Origin: Candidatus Saccharimonadota bacterium
GTDB lineage: Bacteria; Patescibacteriota; Saccharimonadia; Saccharimonadales; Saccharimonadaceae
Length of the DNA stretch: 64,000 nucleotides
Assembly: GCA_030529135.1 (NCBI GenBank)
Contig: JAUMXO010000003.1
Coordinates: forward strand, 43,821 to 107,820
Direction: 5' to 3'
Below the pieces are notes generated by a model. The model made no database searches. It worked only from the letters and a program-made list of their open reading frames with translations, and was not told the origin of the DNA. Positions 23,656-33,560 of the stretch are shown in pieces (positions within the stretch are counted from its first letter, which is position 1; the number at the start of each line of letters is the position of its first letter). A program made the position numbers and the translations under genes.

Positions 23656-24119
23656 AAGTCGTAGGTTTAAAGAAATTTGCCACGAAACTAGGCCGAATGA
23701 AGTCGGAAATACTACCTGATGTGAAGCGCGGAGTAAATAGAGCGACGATTATGGTAGAGGGTAGAGCTAAAGCACTCTGCCCTACCAACAAATACCGGGC
23801 CGGCGGCGAACTGCGACAATCCATTCATCCGGATACGCAAGTAATCAATGACTCGGTGGTCGGGAAAGTGTCTACGACCAAAGAATATGCGGCTTTCGTG
23901 GAGTTCGGCGTAGGGATTAAAGGCCAAATGACGAACCGGAATAAAAAGATTCCTCTCGCCTATCGCCAGACACCTTGGACTTACACTCCGGATGATGGCG
24001 AAACCTTTATTCGTACGATCGGAAATGTGGCTCAGCCATATCTCTATCCGGCACTCCACCAAAGTAAGCAAGAGATTAAAGATCTCATCACCAAATCAGT
24101 TCGAGGAATCACGAAATAA
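23646..24119 (+). CDS. HK97 gp10-like head-tail joining protein
   Basis: 157 residues. Hallmarks are VKRGVNRATIMVEGRAKALCP, GGELRQSIHP and KEYAAFVEFGVG, matching the gp10/neck family. It helps join tail to head. Stop and next start overlap (ATAATG). Confidence 0.88.
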   Translation: MPIKVVGLKKFATKLGRMKSEILPDVKRGVNRATIMVEGRAKALCPTNKYRAGGELRQSIHPDTQVINDSVVGKVSTTKEYAAFVEFGVGIKGQMTNRNKKIPLAYRQTPWTYTPDDGETFIRTIGNVAQPYLYPALHQSKQEIKDLITKSVRGITK

Positions 24120-24454
24120 TGTACATACCGAAAGAAGATATCTATGAAAAGCTACAAGAAACCGGCGTAACGGTTCTTCAGGGCGCTCAAGAAGCATATC
24201 CGAATCCTCCGGCAATTACATTTACGATAAATGATAACTCAACGGAGCTAGATCTAGATAACGAAATAGCCTCGCAATCAATTATCGTTTCCGTAGATAT
24301 TTGGACTGATACAAGTATGGAAGCCTCTGCGCTTCTAAATGCTTCAGAAATATTAATGCGCGAATTAGGATATAAGATGACTTATTCCGCGGACGTGCCT
24401 CGTCCAGAGGGCGCATTACACCATATCAACTGTCGTTTTGAGACGACAAGATAG
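24119..24454 (+). CDS. Tail terminator-like protein
   Basis: 111 residues. N-terminal helix, then beta strands (AITFTINDNSTELDLDN, SQSIIVSVDIWTD) and a helix ASALLNASEILMRELGY, the pattern of lambda gpU/SPP1 gp17-type tail completion proteins, which sit directly before the tube gene as here. Confidence 0.75.
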   Translation: MYIPKEDIYEKLQETGVTVLQGAQEAYPNPPAITFTINDNSTELDLDNEIASQSIIVSVDIWTDTSMEASALLNASEILMRELGYKMTYSADVPRPEGALHHINCRFETTR

Positions 24455-24462
24455 GAGAAACT

Positions 24463-24888
24463 ATGGCTGGAACCCGAACTATGGGTACTACCCTAACCAT
24501 GAAGAAAGCTGGCGATGAGCCGGCAGACACCGTAATCGCCCACTTAACTTCCATTGGTGAAGTAACTGGCGAGCGCGAAGAAATTGACGTGACTACTCTA
24601 GATAGCCCAAACGGCGCTAAAGAATTCATCTCGGGCGTTGTAGACTTCGGCTCATTTGATGTAGCTGGCAACGTAATCGACGGCGTACAAGTAGCGGCAC
24701 TCTATGATGTCTTTAACGGTCAACAGAACCGCAACTTTGAGATCCAGACTCCATCTGGCACTAAGTTATCTCTTAATGGCTACTTCAGCTCATTTGGTTT
24801 CGGCGAAAAGACCACTGATGGCCTTGATACTTTCAAAGCAACTATTCGCGTAAGTGGTGCGCCGACCTACTTACCTGCAAGTTTTTAA
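24463..24888 (+). CDS. Major tail (tube) protein
   Basis: 141 residues, GGAG before the ATG. Beta-rich with LTSIGEVTGEREEIDVTTL and AKEFISGVVDFGSFDVAGN, typical of siphovirus tube proteins. It polymerises into the tail tube whose length is set by the tape measure encoded two genes later. Confidence 0.9.
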   Translation: MAGTRTMGTTLTMKKAGDEPADTVIAHLTSIGEVTGEREEIDVTTLDSPNGAKEFISGVVDFGSFDVAGNVIDGVQVAALYDVFNGQQNRNFEIQTPSGTKLSLNGYFSSFGFGEKTTDGLDTFKATIRVSGAPTYLPASF

Positions 24889-24913
24889 TACTAACCTAAA
24901 CAAGGAATAAATT

Positions 24914-25273
24914 ATGTCTACTAAACTAAACCTCAAGTTTACAGTACGCGACGTGGCCGCCGTAGAAGAAGCATTAGACGGCTCACTTGAAAAGATTATT
25001 GCGTCGTTCAAACTAACCACTCTGATTCAATTCTTAATGGTAGGACTTCGCGATAAGGACGGTAAGAAACTAGATCTAAGCGAAGATGCCGCTTTTGATG
25101 TAGTCGATGGAGCCATTAAAGAGCATGGTAAAATCGAACTCCAAATTCAGGTCATTGACGCACTGATTGAAGCCGGTTTTTTACCAAAGGCGATCGACAC
25201 CGGACAACTCAGAGCGACCCTGTCCGAAGCGATAAACGAAGCTTCAAAGATAACTGGCAAAGCCACGAAATAG
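24914..25273 (+). CDS. Tail assembly chaperone gpG-like
   Basis: 119 residues, AAGGAA before the ATG. It lies between the tube and tape-measure genes, where gpG is found. It contains the slippery heptamer T TTT TTA at 25177-25183 in the correct frame (GGT TTT TTA). About one ribosome in some tens would shift to -1 and make the longer gpG-T form. It chaperones tape-measure protein during tail assembly. Confidence 0.88.
   Translation: MSTKLNLKFTVRDVAAVEEALDGSLEKIIASFKLTTLIQFLMVGLRDKDGKKLDLSEDAAFDVVDGAIKEHGKIELQIQVIDALIEAGFLPKAIDTGQLRATLSEAINEASKITGKATK
25177..25183 (+). promoter_or_regulatory. Programmed -1 frameshift site U UUU UUA
   Basis: TTTTTTA positioned so that both tRNAs re-pair after a one-base slip (TTT-TTA to TTT-TTT). 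It is 30 codons before the zero-frame stop. Confidence 0.85.
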
Positions 25274-25569
25274 ACGCTCTCTATATCGGGGTTTCTCTAG
25301 AACTTTATTGGAACTTAACCCCGAATGAGTTCATAAAGTACTGCGAGGCTCATTCGAGGCGAGAGAAATTCCGTATAGAGACAAGCGATGCGCTAAATTA
25401 CCTACTCGGTCAGTATATCGGACTAGCGATACGAGCGCCAAAGAAGTATCCAGACCGACCATTCCTAACGAAGACGCAGGAAAAGAAGATGATGCCGATA
25501 ACAGACGACGTACTTCTCAAAACTGCCACTATGCTCGGAGCGAAAATAAATGGCAATGACCGTAGATGA
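25177..25569 (+). CDS. gpT-like part of the -1 frameshift product
   Basis: The -1 frame is open from the slippery heptamer to TGA 25567-25569 and has no plausible own start codon. It encodes about 130 residues, including DALYIGVSLELYWNLTPNEF, LLGQYIGLAIRAP and LLKTATMLGAKI. The stop overlaps the tape-measure start. Size, order and shift direction match the conserved gpG-gpGT system of long-tailed phages. The fusion would be about 218 residues. Confidence 0.85.
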   Translation, partial: FFTKGDRHRTTQSDPVRSDKRSFKDNWQSHEIDALYIGVSLELYWNLTPNEFIKYCEAHSRREKFRIETSDALNYLLGQYIGLAIRAPKKYPDRPFLTKTQEKKMMPITDDVLLKTATMLGAKINGNDRR

Positions 25570-28537
25570 GCTACAAGTTCTCATCACCGCACAAACAAGT
25601 AAATTCAACTCGGAAATAGCGAAAGTTCAGAGTCAGATTTCTGGGCTTGATAAAAATGTAAAGAATTCGAGTTCAAATATGACCAAGAGCTTTGCCGGCT
25701 TAGCCGCCAAAGTCATTTCTGTTGGTGCAATAATTAAAGCCACCGCAAGTTCAATTACGGCGGCAATGAATTACATTGAGGATGAGAACTTATTCCAAGT
25801 CTCTATGGGCAAATGGGCTGATGCAACCAGAGACTGGAGCAAGCAGGTACAGGACTCCGTTGGTGTGTCTGGTGCTTGGCTTCGTAAATACTCCGGCGTG
25901 ATGACCAATATGACCGCCTCAATGGGCTTAGCGCAAGATCAAGCAGTACAACTAGGCCGAGGTATTGCCCTACTCTCTAATGATATCGCCTCGTTCTATA
26001 ACATCTCCGCTGAATCAGCCTTTGAGAAGATCCAATCGGCGATGGCCGGAATGCCAAGACCGCTTCAGGAACTCGGTATTATGGTGCGCGATAGCGAGGT
26101 TAAGCAGACGGCGTATGCAAACGGCATAGCGAGAACTGGCGAAGAACTAAATACTCAGCAAAAGGCTCTCGCGACTTATCTTGCTATCTTACAAAGAACT
26201 TCAAACGCGCAAGGCGATTTGGCGCGAACCATCAATAGTCCTGCGAACCAAATGAGGATGCTGAAAACTTCAATTGTCGACCTTGGTGTAGCAATTGGAA
26301 CCATGTTCCAACCTTTACTTTCTGTCGTTCTGCCGGTACTAAATGCAATCGTAATTGCGACAACTAGAGCGTTTCAAGCAATTGCTAAACTATTTGGAAT
26401 CGAATTCGACGCGAGTGCTTATGCAGATGATTTCTCAGATATAAGCACCGGCGTGGAATCCGTAGGCGACGCCGCAGATAGTTCCGGTGGCAAAGTAAAG
26501 AAACTGGCCAAACAACTCGCCGCCTTTGACGAAATGAATACTCTCAATAAAAATGAGGACACTTCTAGTAGTGGATCAGGCGGAGGTGGCGGCGGATCCG
26601 TAAGCCTACCAACAATAGACTGGGATAAACTCTATAATGGCAATTTTGACAAGATAACTAATAAAGCCCTAGAGATGGCCGACCAAATCTACAAGGCCTT
26701 TGAGAAACTCGGCAGGAAACTTAATAATACATTTAAGAAGATAGACTGGGCGAAAATTAGTGCCGGGCTAAACGAGGTGTGGGAAGCTCTAAAACCGTTC
26801 GGCGAGCGAATTGGAGCCGGGCTCGAATGGTTTTACGATAATGTACTAGAACCACTCGTAGTTTGGGCAGCTAATAATCTTGTGCCAACTGTGCTTCACT
26901 TGATAGCCGGAGCTTTAAAGCTTATCGGCGCTGTAATCGACGCTTGTGCTCCGGTTTTCACTTGGCTCTTTGATAATTTCCTGAGGCCGATAGCAGAATT
27001 TACCGGTGGAATAATAATTGGTGTCCTTCAAGGAATTGGCGATATGCTGAACTGGATCGCCGAGCAACAAGCCGTCGTAGATCTGATAAAAAATATCGCA
27101 ATTACGGTAGGAATTATGGTGGCGGCGTGGGAAGCCTACCAACTTGTAGCCGGAATAATTACTGGTATCCAAATCGCCATGACCGGCGCGATGGTAGCTG
27201 GAACTACGGCAAGCGGAGCGTATGCGGCCGGACTCGGAATAGTAACTGCCGCGCAAAGCGCCTGTGCGACCGCCGGAACGATCCTAAACGCAGTATTTAG
27301 CACAACTAGTATCGTCGGGCTTGCAATAACTGCTGTCTTAACCGGAATTAGCGTCGTTAACGAGGCTTTGAAACTCTCCACGATGGAAGCTGAACTTGCC
27401 GAAAGAAACCGTATGGATACGGTCAAATTATCAACTCAAACAACCGAATGGCATAACGAAGCGATCCAAAGGCAGAAAGAGCTGATAGACGAGCTAGAAG
27501 ACGCCGAGTTAAATGCTGTCGACTCCGAGCTCGCTTATATTAACGCTCAGGAAATGGCAACTCAAAAACGCGAAAAATATAACCAAATGCTTCAAGCCGG
27601 AACTTACAGTACAGACGAACTCCATAAGGCTGAACTTGAAGCGCTTTCTGCGGAAGGTCGTGCAACAGCTGCCAAAGAAAAATTAGCCGAAGCTCAACAG
27701 ACCGTAACCGATAAAACCGAAGAATACGGCAACATGGAGTGGAAACGGATCATGACTGAGAAACAGGCCGAGTTGATAGATCTCGCTAAAGCCGGTCGTT
27801 ATGAAGAAATCAACCAGAAATTACTTGAACTCGGAACCTCTACCATTGAATATAAAGACGCGCATGGCAAAATGGTCAAATTTACCGAAGAAGATGCGCA
27901 AAATATGGCCTTATTCATTGGCGATCAGCTAGCCAAAGCAGATGAGGGTTACAAAAAGTTTTGGGATAGTTCAACAAATACAATTCAGGAAGCCGTCAAA
28001 GTAACTAATGCCGTAGAGCCAGAGTTTGAGCAAAGTGGCCGTAGTTTCTCTGGTGGTATTGCGACCGGCATAAACCAGAACGCATGGCAAGTATCTAATG
28101 CCGCGAAGAATAGCGCCTTAGCCGCCAAGAACACTTTTAACTCCACACTCCAAATCAAGTCACCAAGCCGGGTAATGAGAAAATCTGGCGGCTTCTTTGT
28201 AGCTGGTATTGCGAGTGGAATAACCGAATCGATTCATACTGCTGAATCAAAAGTAGCTTATATGGCAAAGAAGATTACCGGAACGGTAGATGACATCTTT
28301 TCAGGCTATCAGGTGGCCGATATAGTGCCGAATTTGAATGTAGGCGCAGAGATTAGTAGCGATATTGAAACGCGCTTAAAACGCGATAATATGCGCCGAG
28401 AGATGCAAGAAAAAGACGAAGAAGACGAACCGATTGCTCTAACTGTCAAAATCGGCGAGGACACGATCCTAGACAGAATCGTCAATGGAATTAACGAAAA
28501 ATCGTTCATGAATAACATGGGAGTAATTAGCGTATGA
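25550..28537 (+). CDS. Tail tape-measure protein
   Basis: 995 residues, GGAG 9 bp before the ATG. The N-terminal coiled region and TAQTSKFNSEIAKVQSQISG start, several hydrophobic stretches (about 515-620, Ala/Gly/Ile-rich), a later coiled coil (about 640-730) and the conserved SFSGGIATGINQN / LQIKSPSRVMRKSGGFFVAG segment near 830-880 are typical. It sets tail length and is ejected ahead of DNA. A Ser-Gly linker (SSSGSGGGGGGSVS) lies near residue 345. Confidence 0.95.
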   Translation: MAMTVDELQVLITAQTSKFNSEIAKVQSQISGLDKNVKNSSSNMTKSFAGLAAKVISVGAIIKATASSITAAMNYIEDENLFQVSMGKWADATRDWSKQVQDSVGVSGAWLRKYSGVMTNMTASMGLAQDQAVQLGRGIALLSNDIASFYNISAESAFEKIQSAMAGMPRPLQELGIMVRDSEVKQTAYANGIARTGEELNTQQKALATYLAILQRTSNAQGDLARTINSPANQMRMLKTSIVDLGVAIGTMFQPLLSVVLPVLNAIVIATTRAFQAIAKLFGIEFDASAYADDFSDISTGVESVGDAADSSGGKVKKLAKQLAAFDEMNTLNKNEDTSSSGSGGGGGGSVSLPTIDWDKLYNGNFDKITNKALEMADQIYKAFEKLGRKLNNTFKKIDWAKISAGLNEVWEALKPFGERIGAGLEWFYDNVLEPLVVWAANNLVPTVLHLIAGALKLIGAVIDACAPVFTWLFDNFLRPIAEFTGGIIIGVLQGIGDMLNWIAEQQAVVDLIKNIAITVGIMVAAWEAYQLVAGIITGIQIAMTGAMVAGTTASGAYAAGLGIVTAAQSACATAGTILNAVFSTTSIVGLAITAVLTGISVVNEALKLSTMEAELAERNRMDTVKLSTQTTEWHNEAIQRQKELIDELEDAELNAVDSELAYINAQEMATQKREKYNQMLQAGTYSTDELHKAELEALSAEGRATAAKEKLAEAQQTVTDKTEEYGNMEWKRIMTEKQAELIDLAKAGRYEEINQKLLELGTSTIEYKDAHGKMVKFTEEDAQNMALFIGDQLAKADEGYKKFWDSSTNTIQEAVKVTNAVEPEFEQSGRSFSGGIATGINQNAWQVSNAAKNSALAAKNTFNSTLQIKSPSRVMRKSGGFFVAGIASGITESIHTAESKVAYMAKKITGTVDDIFSGYQVADIVPNLNVGAEISSDIETRLKRDNMRREMQEKDEEDEPIALTVKIGEDTILDRIVNGINEKSFMNNMGVISV

Positions 28538-28899
28538 TAGGAACTTTGCTTCAAATAAACGGACAAACTATTCCGAACATTAAGTCGTATAAGGTCGGAA
28601 ACAATAAGCTGTGGGCCGACGCAGAGCGTAATATGGATGGCGACGTGCGAGCGACCTTTATTGGCGTATTCCCGAAGATAGAGCTTGATATTGGTGGAGT
28701 TCTAACTTCACAAATAGTAGCGAACCTTTGCAACTTGCTAGATCAACCATATTTCTCTGTCACTTTTTATGATCCTAAAACCAGAACCAATCGAACTGCT
28801 CAATACTATGCGTCAGACTATACCGTAGAGCTAATAGATAAATACCGCGAATTATACGAACCATTCTCGGTCAACTTAATACCTGTGAGTAAAAGATGA
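28534..28899 (+). CDS. Small tail protein (DUF6711-like)
   Basis: 121 residues, overlapping the tape-measure stop by 4 bp (ATGA). Begins LLQINGQTIPNIKSYKVGN, beta-rich, and sits where small tail-tip proteins of Firmicutes siphophages lie. The family name is from memory of similar sequences and is tentative. Confidence 0.75.
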   Translation: MIGTLLQINGQTIPNIKSYKVGNNKLWADAERNMDGDVRATFIGVFPKIELDIGGVLTSQIVANLCNLLDQPYFSVTFYDPKTRTNRTAQYYASDYTVELIDKYRELYEPFSVNLIPVSKR

Positions 28900-30830
28900 T
28901 AGAAGTAACGAATACTTTCAAGGAACTGGCCAGAGCGCCCGTAAAAACGATTCGCGCAAAAATAACCTGCGACGGAAACGAATATACTTCGGCGGACGAT
29001 TTCATATCTCTTACCAAAGAAGATACAGGGAGCTATTTTGGCGTTGCGACCAAGAGTCTGACTTTTCAGCTGATAGGAACCGCTTATAATTTAGTAGGAA
29101 AAACAATAGAGGTATCATTCGAGATCCAGAATGACGACACTTGGGAGCTTTGCAACCTTGGTTTATTTGTAGTTTACGAGCAAACGACTAATCTCGAGAA
29201 AGGTGTAACTGATTTTAAGGCTTACGATCTGATGGGTGTGATGGGAAAAACACATTATGAAACCGGAAGCCTAACTTTTCCTTGCACCGTAGAAAACTTA
29301 TTTGAGCAAATTAGTAATAAGTTTGGTCTAGCAAAATATGCAACAAATGTCGCAAATCTCTCTTATCAAATAACCGAAGATTTGTATACAAAAATAAATG
29401 GAACGACTTATCGTGATATTCTCGCAGAAATCGCCGGAGCGACCGCCTCGCTTTGTGAAATTACTAGAAATTCAATACAACTCCGACCGATAGAAACAAT
29501 ATCGGCGGAAACTCTTACTTACGCGAATCTCAAAAAGGCAAGGTTAGAACCAAAGTATGGCCCAGTAAATAGCGTAGTTCTCGCAAGGACTCCGGTCGAA
29601 GACAATATCGTAGTTACCGACGATGAAAGTATTGCCGAAAACGGCAGAACCGAGATTAAACTCGCGAATAATGAGATTTTAGATGGTGATCGCGAAACAC
29701 TTGCGCAACCAATACTAGATGAGGTAGATGGGTTTTATTACTATCCATTCGAAATAACGACCGAGGGCCATGGCTGGTATGAAATCGGCGATAGACTTTC
29801 AATAACGGATGGTACAAACACATGGGAAGTAATAATAACATCAATATCACTAAGAATTGGCCCGGGTATGACCGAGATTATTAAAGGTGTAGCTCCAACC
29901 GAGACACAGACCAATTATGCGCTTGCAGGCGGAATAACGAAAACAATCTACAATACCGAAATCAAAGTCGATAAACAAGGTCAGACGATTGAATCCATAG
30001 TCGAGGAACAGACTACACTGGAAAACCAAGTCAACGAAAACTACACCACGATAACACAAACCATTTCCGACGTAATAACTTCCGTCCAGAACTCCGGTGG
30101 CAACAACTTACTTAAAAACTCAGCTATGTACTCGCTAGACGATAATGGCTTACCGCTTTCGTGGGCTTTAAGTGGAGCCGGCACAATCAATATCGCACCG
30201 TCTGCCGAAGCGGCCGTAAATGGCTCACTCTCGCGCCAAAACATCTCTCTTAAAGGAATGACCGCGACGCAGGTAGTAGAAGTCAAGGCCGATAACTCTA
30301 GCATTACCGATAAAACATACTACTCGTTCTCCTGTAAGATCAAGAAAACGGCCGTCGGCGAATGTTTAGTTAGAATTACGGACGGCACAGAAACCGGCGT
30401 GTGGGAAATAAACCTAGACAATGGCGAAGAATCGTTCTACGACGAGTATAGCCTCGAGGGTATGCTTCCGAATTCCTCGAACTTGACCGTTTCGATTTAC
30501 GGATCAAGTGATTCAGAATTCAGCATTAACGATATGATGCTTGCTGTAGGCGATTATAAAACACAATGGACGCAGGCCAATGGCGAATTCGCGAATACGC
30601 AAGTCTCCATAGATAACACTGGCGTGACGATTCGCTCGAACACATTAGACGGAACTTATACCAAACAAACTCCGCAAGAGCTTTCTGCCTACTCTAATAA
30701 TGTACTAACAGCAACAATCAACAACGACGAGATAAGCGCACCAAAAGCAGATTTTAAAGACGAGATCACCATGTCTCCAATAAAAATAGTGCCACAACGA
30801 GACGGCTGGGCATTTGTGCCGACGAATTAG
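28896..30830 (+). CDS. Tail-tip / baseplate hub protein
   Basis: 644 residues, start overlaps the previous stop (ATGA). The first 330 residues resemble a gp27/tail-hub-like beta domain set (TNTFKELARAPVKTIRAKIT; DLMGVMGKTHYETGSL). Then come a coiled stretch (about 350-400, IESIVEEQTTLENQVNENYT) and a carbohydrate-binding-like beta domain (about 405-560). It probably links the tape measure end to the receptor-binding protein. Confidence 0.83.
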   Translation: MIEVTNTFKELARAPVKTIRAKITCDGNEYTSADDFISLTKEDTGSYFGVATKSLTFQLIGTAYNLVGKTIEVSFEIQNDDTWELCNLGLFVVYEQTTNLEKGVTDFKAYDLMGVMGKTHYETGSLTFPCTVENLFEQISNKFGLAKYATNVANLSYQITEDLYTKINGTTYRDILAEIAGATASLCEITRNSIQLRPIETISAETLTYANLKKARLEPKYGPVNSVVLARTPVEDNIVVTDDESIAENGRTEIKLANNEILDGDRETLAQPILDEVDGFYYYPFEITTEGHGWYEIGDRLSITDGTNTWEVIITSISLRIGPGMTEIIKGVAPTETQTNYALAGGITKTIYNTEIKVDKQGQTIESIVEEQTTLENQVNENYTTITQTISDVITSVQNSGGNNLLKNSAMYSLDDNGLPLSWALSGAGTINIAPSAEAAVNGSLSRQNISLKGMTATQVVEVKADNSSITDKTYYSFSCKIKKTAVGECLVRITDGTETGVWEINLDNGEESFYDEYSLEGMLPNSSNLTVSIYGSSDSEFSINDMMLAVGDYKTQWTQANGEFANTQVSIDNTGVTIRSNTLDGTYTKQTPQELSAYSNNVLTATINNDEISAPKADFKDEITMSPIKIVPQRDGWAFVPTN

Positions 30831-30845
30831 GAAAGGAGAATAAGA

Positions 30846-33059
30846 ATGGCAAATCCATATTTCACCTGCGTACTAGATGTCTGGGTAACCGGAACTACCA
30901 TCCACGCAAGGATGCACTACTATCGTTCTGGAACTTATACCTACCAAGATACGGCTTTCCCGAATCCTACCATGACCATTGCTGGACAGGGTTTCGAAGA
31001 TAGTGGCTTCGGTAACTGGGTGCGTAGTGGTATCAATGTCGGCGATGTCTATACAACCGAATTCACAAAGTCAGTTTCTGCAAATGGCACTTATGGAGTA
31101 TCTTTTTCGGCCGGATCAGGCGCGCGTTCAGATTTTGCTGGCACCTGGAATGGTAGCGCGACCGTAACTGAAGCCTACACCGATCCATCAACTCCATCAG
31201 TATCCGTTAAATCAAAGACGTATAATTCTGTAACTTTCACAGTAAGTATCAGTTCATATGGGAATCCATCTGGCGAAAATGGTCGCTATATTGAAGCTGC
31301 TTTGCTTGAGAATAATTCTTACGATGGCTCCACCTCGAACAGAAGACGCTGGCAGGTGGCATACCGAACAACGAATGCAAATATTACAGTAGATAATAAT
31401 GGCTCATATAACGGCGGATCGGATGGCAAAGGCCTGACTATCACCGGAAATAGTAGATACTACTACGGCGGCTATGCAACGAACACACAAAGAGCGAAAA
31501 GCGTAGTTACCGGACAAGTTTATACGCCATGTCCCCCACTCGCAACATTGGCTTACGTAAGCCAATCCTATTCAACCTACAATAAAGTCAACGCAAAGAT
31601 AAACTATACTAGACAAGCGGATGGTGGAGCTGAAACCAGAACTGGCTATTATCGTTATTCGACAGATGGCGGATCTACATATTCGTCGTGGGTAAGCTTC
31701 GGAACCGTAAGTGTAGCCGCAGGTACAACGGCAAACTTCACAGCCATCCTACCGACAGCTTCAAGCATTACACTGCAAGCGAAACTGACTACGCCAAACG
31801 GTGGCGATTCGACGACGAAGACGATTACTTTCTCAACAATTGCAACACATACGGCGCCGAACTTCTCGAACTTTGAATACAGAGATACAAATGCGACAAC
31901 TGTCGCAATGACTGGTAACGATCAGGCAATGATTCAAGGTCAATCTACGCCGCTTATCACAATTTCTACTGCAAATAAGGCTACCGGCAATAACGGAGTT
32001 AGTGTCTCGAATTACGCCATAACATTTACTGGCCAATCAAAGACCGTCAGTTACTCTGCCTCATCTGCAGTTACTGCAACTCTAGAACCGCCGACTGAAT
32101 CAGGCACCGGAAGCCTCGTGGTAGCTGCGGTGGATGCGCTCTCCCTCTCTAAGGCCGTATCGAAAGCCGTTACTATTTATCCTTGGACGAACCCGACGAT
32201 ATCCGCTTCCATAGAACGCGTAAATAATTTCGAAGCACAATCGACAATATCCGCCAGCGGTACATACTCTCCAATCACAGTTAGTGGCACGCCGAAGAAT
32301 ATGCTCACCTTTGAGTATAGAACTAAAAAATCATCCAGCTCGGACTGGAGCGAATGGACATCGAGACCAGTAACAATTTCTGGCAGTAACTGGTCGGTCG
32401 CCAACTTTTCGGTATCGCTCGACAATAATTACCAATGGGATGTTCAAACGCGGATAGTAGATAGCTTCACTGACACGACCGTAAATCTGATCCTATCGGT
32501 AGGGATGCCGAACTTCTTTATTGGTGTAGATGGTAGGGTTTCCGTCGGCATGAAACCAAACGTAACATTGCCATCTGGTAATAAAGGCCAACTTGAAGTA
32601 GATGGAATGATTTATTCAAAAGGACAGCCAGTTATGCCGAGCCATATCGGTCAGATAATTATGTCTACGACACTAAATACCGCCGCAAAAGTTCAGGCGA
32701 TCTATGGTGGAACTTGGGTGGCTTGGGGAGCCGGGCGCGTCCCAGTAGGTGTGAATACAAGCGACTCAGACTTCTCTACGGTGCAAAAGACAGGTGGCGA
32801 AAAGACTCACAAACTTGTAGTTAATGAGCTACCAAAAGTATCAGCTTCTTGGACTATGCATAGCCAAGAGCGAGGCACTGGCATTTATAACCAATCAGGA
32901 TGTGCAAATGGTACGAAGATTAATAATGTCTACATGAATAACGGTTCACAAGGTAGTGGAGCCTTTTCATATACAAACTCATGGGCATTTGGTAACGATG
33001 GTGCGCACAATAACTTACAGCCATACATAACCGTCTATATGTGGCGAAGAACGGCATAA
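30846..33059 (+). CDS. Tail fibre / receptor-binding protein (DUF859-like)
   Basis: 737 residues, GGAAAGGAG before the ATG. The protein is a series of Ser/Thr/Gly-rich beta domains, like DUF859 phage minor structural proteins. The C-terminus has a collar-type tip (IGQIIMSTTLNTAAKVQAIY, GGTWVAWGAGRVPVGV) ending HNNLQPYITVYMWRRTA. This last gene of the late operon should decide host binding; if the host is Saccharibacteria, its surface ligand is unknown. Confidence 0.85.
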   Translation: MANPYFTCVLDVWVTGTTIHARMHYYRSGTYTYQDTAFPNPTMTIAGQGFEDSGFGNWVRSGINVGDVYTTEFTKSVSANGTYGVSFSAGSGARSDFAGTWNGSATVTEAYTDPSTPSVSVKSKTYNSVTFTVSISSYGNPSGENGRYIEAALLENNSYDGSTSNRRRWQVAYRTTNANITVDNNGSYNGGSDGKGLTITGNSRYYYGGYATNTQRAKSVVTGQVYTPCPPLATLAYVSQSYSTYNKVNAKINYTRQADGGAETRTGYYRYSTDGGSTYSSWVSFGTVSVAAGTTANFTAILPTASSITLQAKLTTPNGGDSTTKTITFSTIATHTAPNFSNFEYRDTNATTVAMTGNDQAMIQGQSTPLITISTANKATGNNGVSVSNYAITFTGQSKTVSYSASSAVTATLEPPTESGTGSLVVAAVDALSLSKAVSKAVTIYPWTNPTISASIERVNNFEAQSTISASGTYSPITVSGTPKNMLTFEYRTKKSSSSDWSEWTSRPVTISGSNWSVANFSVSLDNNYQWDVQTRIVDSFTDTTVNLILSVGMPNFFIGVDGRVSVGMKPNVTLPSGNKGQLEVDGMIYSKGQPVMPSHIGQIIMSTTLNTAAKVQAIYGGTWVAWGAGRVPVGVNTSDSDFSTVQKTGGEKTHKLVVNELPKVSASWTMHSQERGTGIYNQSGCANGTKINNVYMNNGSQGSGAFSYTNSWAFGNDGAHNNLQPYITVYMWRRTA

Positions 33060-33400
33060 AAATAGATAGAAGTCTCGTCTGGATCGACAAGGTTTGCGAG
33101 GAAAATCCTCTTTGATCGGCAGATAAAGTGCTGGATACTTTTGGCGTTGCCATTCTCAATTGCGGCACTTATCGATCCGGATAAAACTTCTATCATGTTC
33201 CGGCTCATAACGACGAATCATAGTTGGAGGATGGCTCGCACTATGAGCCGGAGCAATTATGGAAGATATTTCATTCTCAAGTTATCATAAGAACTCCTTT
33301 GCTTAAATTTATAATATAGAATGGTGTACTAGCGGTGTTGCCGCTCTAAGACCGAAAATCTACAACGAAGAAAAGCGATTAGCGGTCTTCCTTGGAAGCA
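33060..33400. other. Non-coding right end of the prophage with inverted repeats
   Basis: No ORF. ATAGAAGT (about 33065) and ACTTCTAT (about 33186) are inverted. TTCCGGCTCATA/TATGAGCCGGAG (33198-33253) forms a 12-bp stem. AGCGG/CCGCT (33331-33345) and AAGACCG/CGGTCTT (about 33348-33389) follow. No U-tract terminator is obvious on the plus strand. The phage/host junction should lie here, before the tRNA terminator at 33401, but I find no direct repeat with the left end. Confidence 0.5.
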
Positions 33401-33445
33401 TTAAAAAACCGCACTTAATTTCAACTTTTTGAAATCAAATGCGGT
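33401..33445 (-). terminator. Terminator of the leftward tRNA operon
   Basis: Leftward ACCGCA...TGCGGT stem with inner GAAAT/ATTTC pairs, then TTTTTTAA. Confidence 0.8.
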
Positions 33446-33461
33446 GTCTTAAGGACTAAAT

Positions 33462-33547
33462 TGGTGCTGGAGGTAGGACTCGAACCTACGAAGCGTGAAA
33501 CGCGAGAGATTTACAGTCTCTTGTCATTGCCACTAGACGACTCCAGC
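33462..33547 (-). tRNA. tRNA-Tyr(GTA)
   Basis: 86 bases with encoded CCA. Acceptor GCTGGAG/CTCCAGC, anticodon GTA (complement of 33512-33514), long variable arm as expected for a class II Tyr tRNA, and a GGTTCGAGTCC T-arm. Confidence 0.96.
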
Positions 33548-33560
33548 AACTTGGTTCTTA

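Noticed and set aside
33060..33460. Right attachment site of the prophage matching 740-870
   Set aside because: I searched by eye for shared strings of ten or more bases and found none; the left junction may lie outside the window.
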